NCBI GenBank assembly: GCA_036898135.1
Contig: CM072513.1
Location: 39,794,673 to 39,858,672 of the forward strand
Source: Oncomelania hupensis
Lineage: Eukaryota > Mollusca > Gastropoda > Littorinimorpha > Pomatiopsidae
Length of the DNA: 64,000 bases
Direction of reading: 5' to 3'
Part shown: positions 63,113 through 64,000 of the stretch, piece after piece
Position numbering within the stretch: position 1 is the stretch's first letter
Layout: the number at the start of each line of letters is the position of its first letter
Program-made: the position numbers and the translations under genes
The notes under the pieces: model-generated
Database searches by the model: none
Told to the model about the DNA's origin: nothing
Seen by the model: the letters and a program-made list of their open reading frames with translations, nothing else

Positions 63113-63770
63113 TTGTGTACTGGCTGCATGAAAAATGTGTATTTTGTGTAATGTCAGATTTCGCGCAACTCGCAACATTTGATCAAAGAATTATTTGTCA
63201 TGAAAACTGCCACATTCACAAAACATCTTGAAATTCATACTACTTCCAGCTCACCATTTTAATCCTCTCATGAAACAAAATAATATAGAACTCAACAAGT
63301 TATGGTCACAAATGCACACTAATATATTATTTATTGTGTTGTATTTTACTCCATACGCCTCCCCCCCCTCCACCCTCTCCTCCTCCAAAGGATCTTCATA
63401 TTGTCCAACAATTAATTAAGATGAATTATGAATATATAAATGCATCATTATTTTCGTATATTCTGCTGAAACTGGCAACACTTTTTGTTTTCTGAGCATA
63501 CTAGAGTGTTCTGCATTTTGTTGTGTAAATACAGTGCCTTTTTATCCACTTTGTATTAATTTTAGACACCTGAGGCTGAGCCACTTTTGGGAAAAACGCG
63601 TTTTATTTTATGCGAGGGTTACCTACTTTGAACAGTTGTATGAGTGCCTTAATATTGACCTATTTTACAATTTAAATATTTTTAATCTTCTAAAGGTTTG
63701 TACTATATAATAAAAACAAAATAAAACATCGTGAACCAAAATAAAATGTTTGTCCGTAATAGCGCTGTTT
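63113..63770. other. AT-rich stretch without recognisable gene
   Basis: Short C-rich and T-rich tracts near 63360-63390; no coding text. Confidence 0.45.
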
Positions 63771-63774
63771 CATA

Positions 63775-63895
63775 ATGAAAGCGAAAGTGGCGGATCGGTT
63801 GCGGCCCTTGGGTTCTCTAGTTCCGGTTGAAGCAAGAAAGATGGAGGGTTATATAATTATATTTCTCTTGTACAATCGTTCAAATTTTACTCAGG
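63775..63895 (+). promoter_or_regulatory. Probable promoter and 5' UTR of the THAP gene
   Basis: The 120 bp before the ATG contain ETS-like 'agttccggttg' (63820-63830) and 'aaagatggaggg' (63837-63848), resembling YY1-type initiator words. The base composition changes from AT-rich to more GC-rich here. No TATA box is required for this promoter type. Confidence 0.4.
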
Positions 63896-63969
63896 ATGGC
63901 TGCTTGCTGTGCATATGGATGTACGAACAGACCTCGACGTGATAGAAAACGAGGCGTAACTTTTCACAA
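63896..63969 (+). CDS. First coding exon of a THAP-domain protein
   Basis: The ATG at 63896 is in a good context (caggATGg). The exon reads MAACCAYGCTNRP, then RRDRKRGVTFHK, matching the start of the THAP zinc-binding DNA-binding domain: the first Cys pair (C-x4-C form, CCAYGC) followed by the basic stretch and the FHK motif. The exon ends at a donor (CAA|GTATAT), leaving a split Lys codon; THAP genes commonly break at this place. The remaining C-x2-H part of the zinc site must lie in the next exon, outside the window. THAP domains occur in transcription regulators and in P-element-type transposases, so a host gene and a domesticated or active transposase are both possible. Confidence 0.72.
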
Positions 63970-64000
63970 GTATATAATAGTAATTTTGCGTTGATTAATC

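Overview
The window looks like a repeat-rich intergenic and intronic stretch of an animal genome, most likely a lophotrochozoan such as a mollusc. The evidence is eukaryotic splice signals, THAP-type and CUB-type coding exons, very long CAT/ATC and ATT microsatellites, 3' ends with an ATT tail on L2/CR1-type retroposons, and several Ty3/gypsy, BEL and APE-type non-LTR families. No bacterial gene, tRNA gene, rRNA gene or CRISPR array was seen. The taxon is inferred from style, not proven.

Layout. 1-3443: a decayed copy of a multi-copy invertebrate gene with a PIN/XPG-like region and a C-terminal Cys-rich domain. 5.27-5.57 kb: a composite tRNA/5S-like SINE. 6.9-10.2 kb: a young 5'-truncated non-LTR element (N1) inserted in an older reverse copy of itself. 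10.2-17.1 kb, minus strand: remains of a host membrane-protein gene (CUB exon, transmembrane exon, Ser/Thr/Gln-rich tail) with L2-type insertions in its introns. 17.3-33.0 kb: a nested tower. An L2-type RT fragment carries gypsy element B (19220-32016). B carries gypsy element A1 inside one LTR and a 940-bp solo LTR inside pol. A truncated N1 copy carrying a solo A-type LTR sits next to it. 33.0-40.6 kb: simple repeats, L2 fragments, a tRNA-like SINE and no convincing gene. 40.7-41.9 kb, minus strand: a cluster of unidentified decayed ORFs. 42.6-62.65 kb: a 20-kb interval bounded by inverted 26-bp termini and a 4-bp duplication. It contains a solo B LTR (with a MITE-like insert), non-LTR element N2, gypsy A2 inside N2, and a BEL element inside an LTR of A2. 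63.9 kb: first exon of a THAP-domain gene running off the right edge.

How the parts relate. The recent insertions are dated by exact target-site duplications and near-identical LTRs. Both copies of gypsy A and the BEL element keep Gag, protease and integrase but have no reverse transcriptase. A1 and A2 share one deletion junction, so the RT-less form apparently moved in trans. BEL has lost RT plus RNase H in frame inside an otherwise uninterrupted 1449-codon ORF between two 885-bp LTRs. In gypsy A and B the integrase precedes the RT/RNase H part, the inverted order known from Gmr1-like Ty3/gypsy elements. These RT-less elements, the 20-kb TIR-bounded tower and the decayed CUB gene are the points most worth following up.
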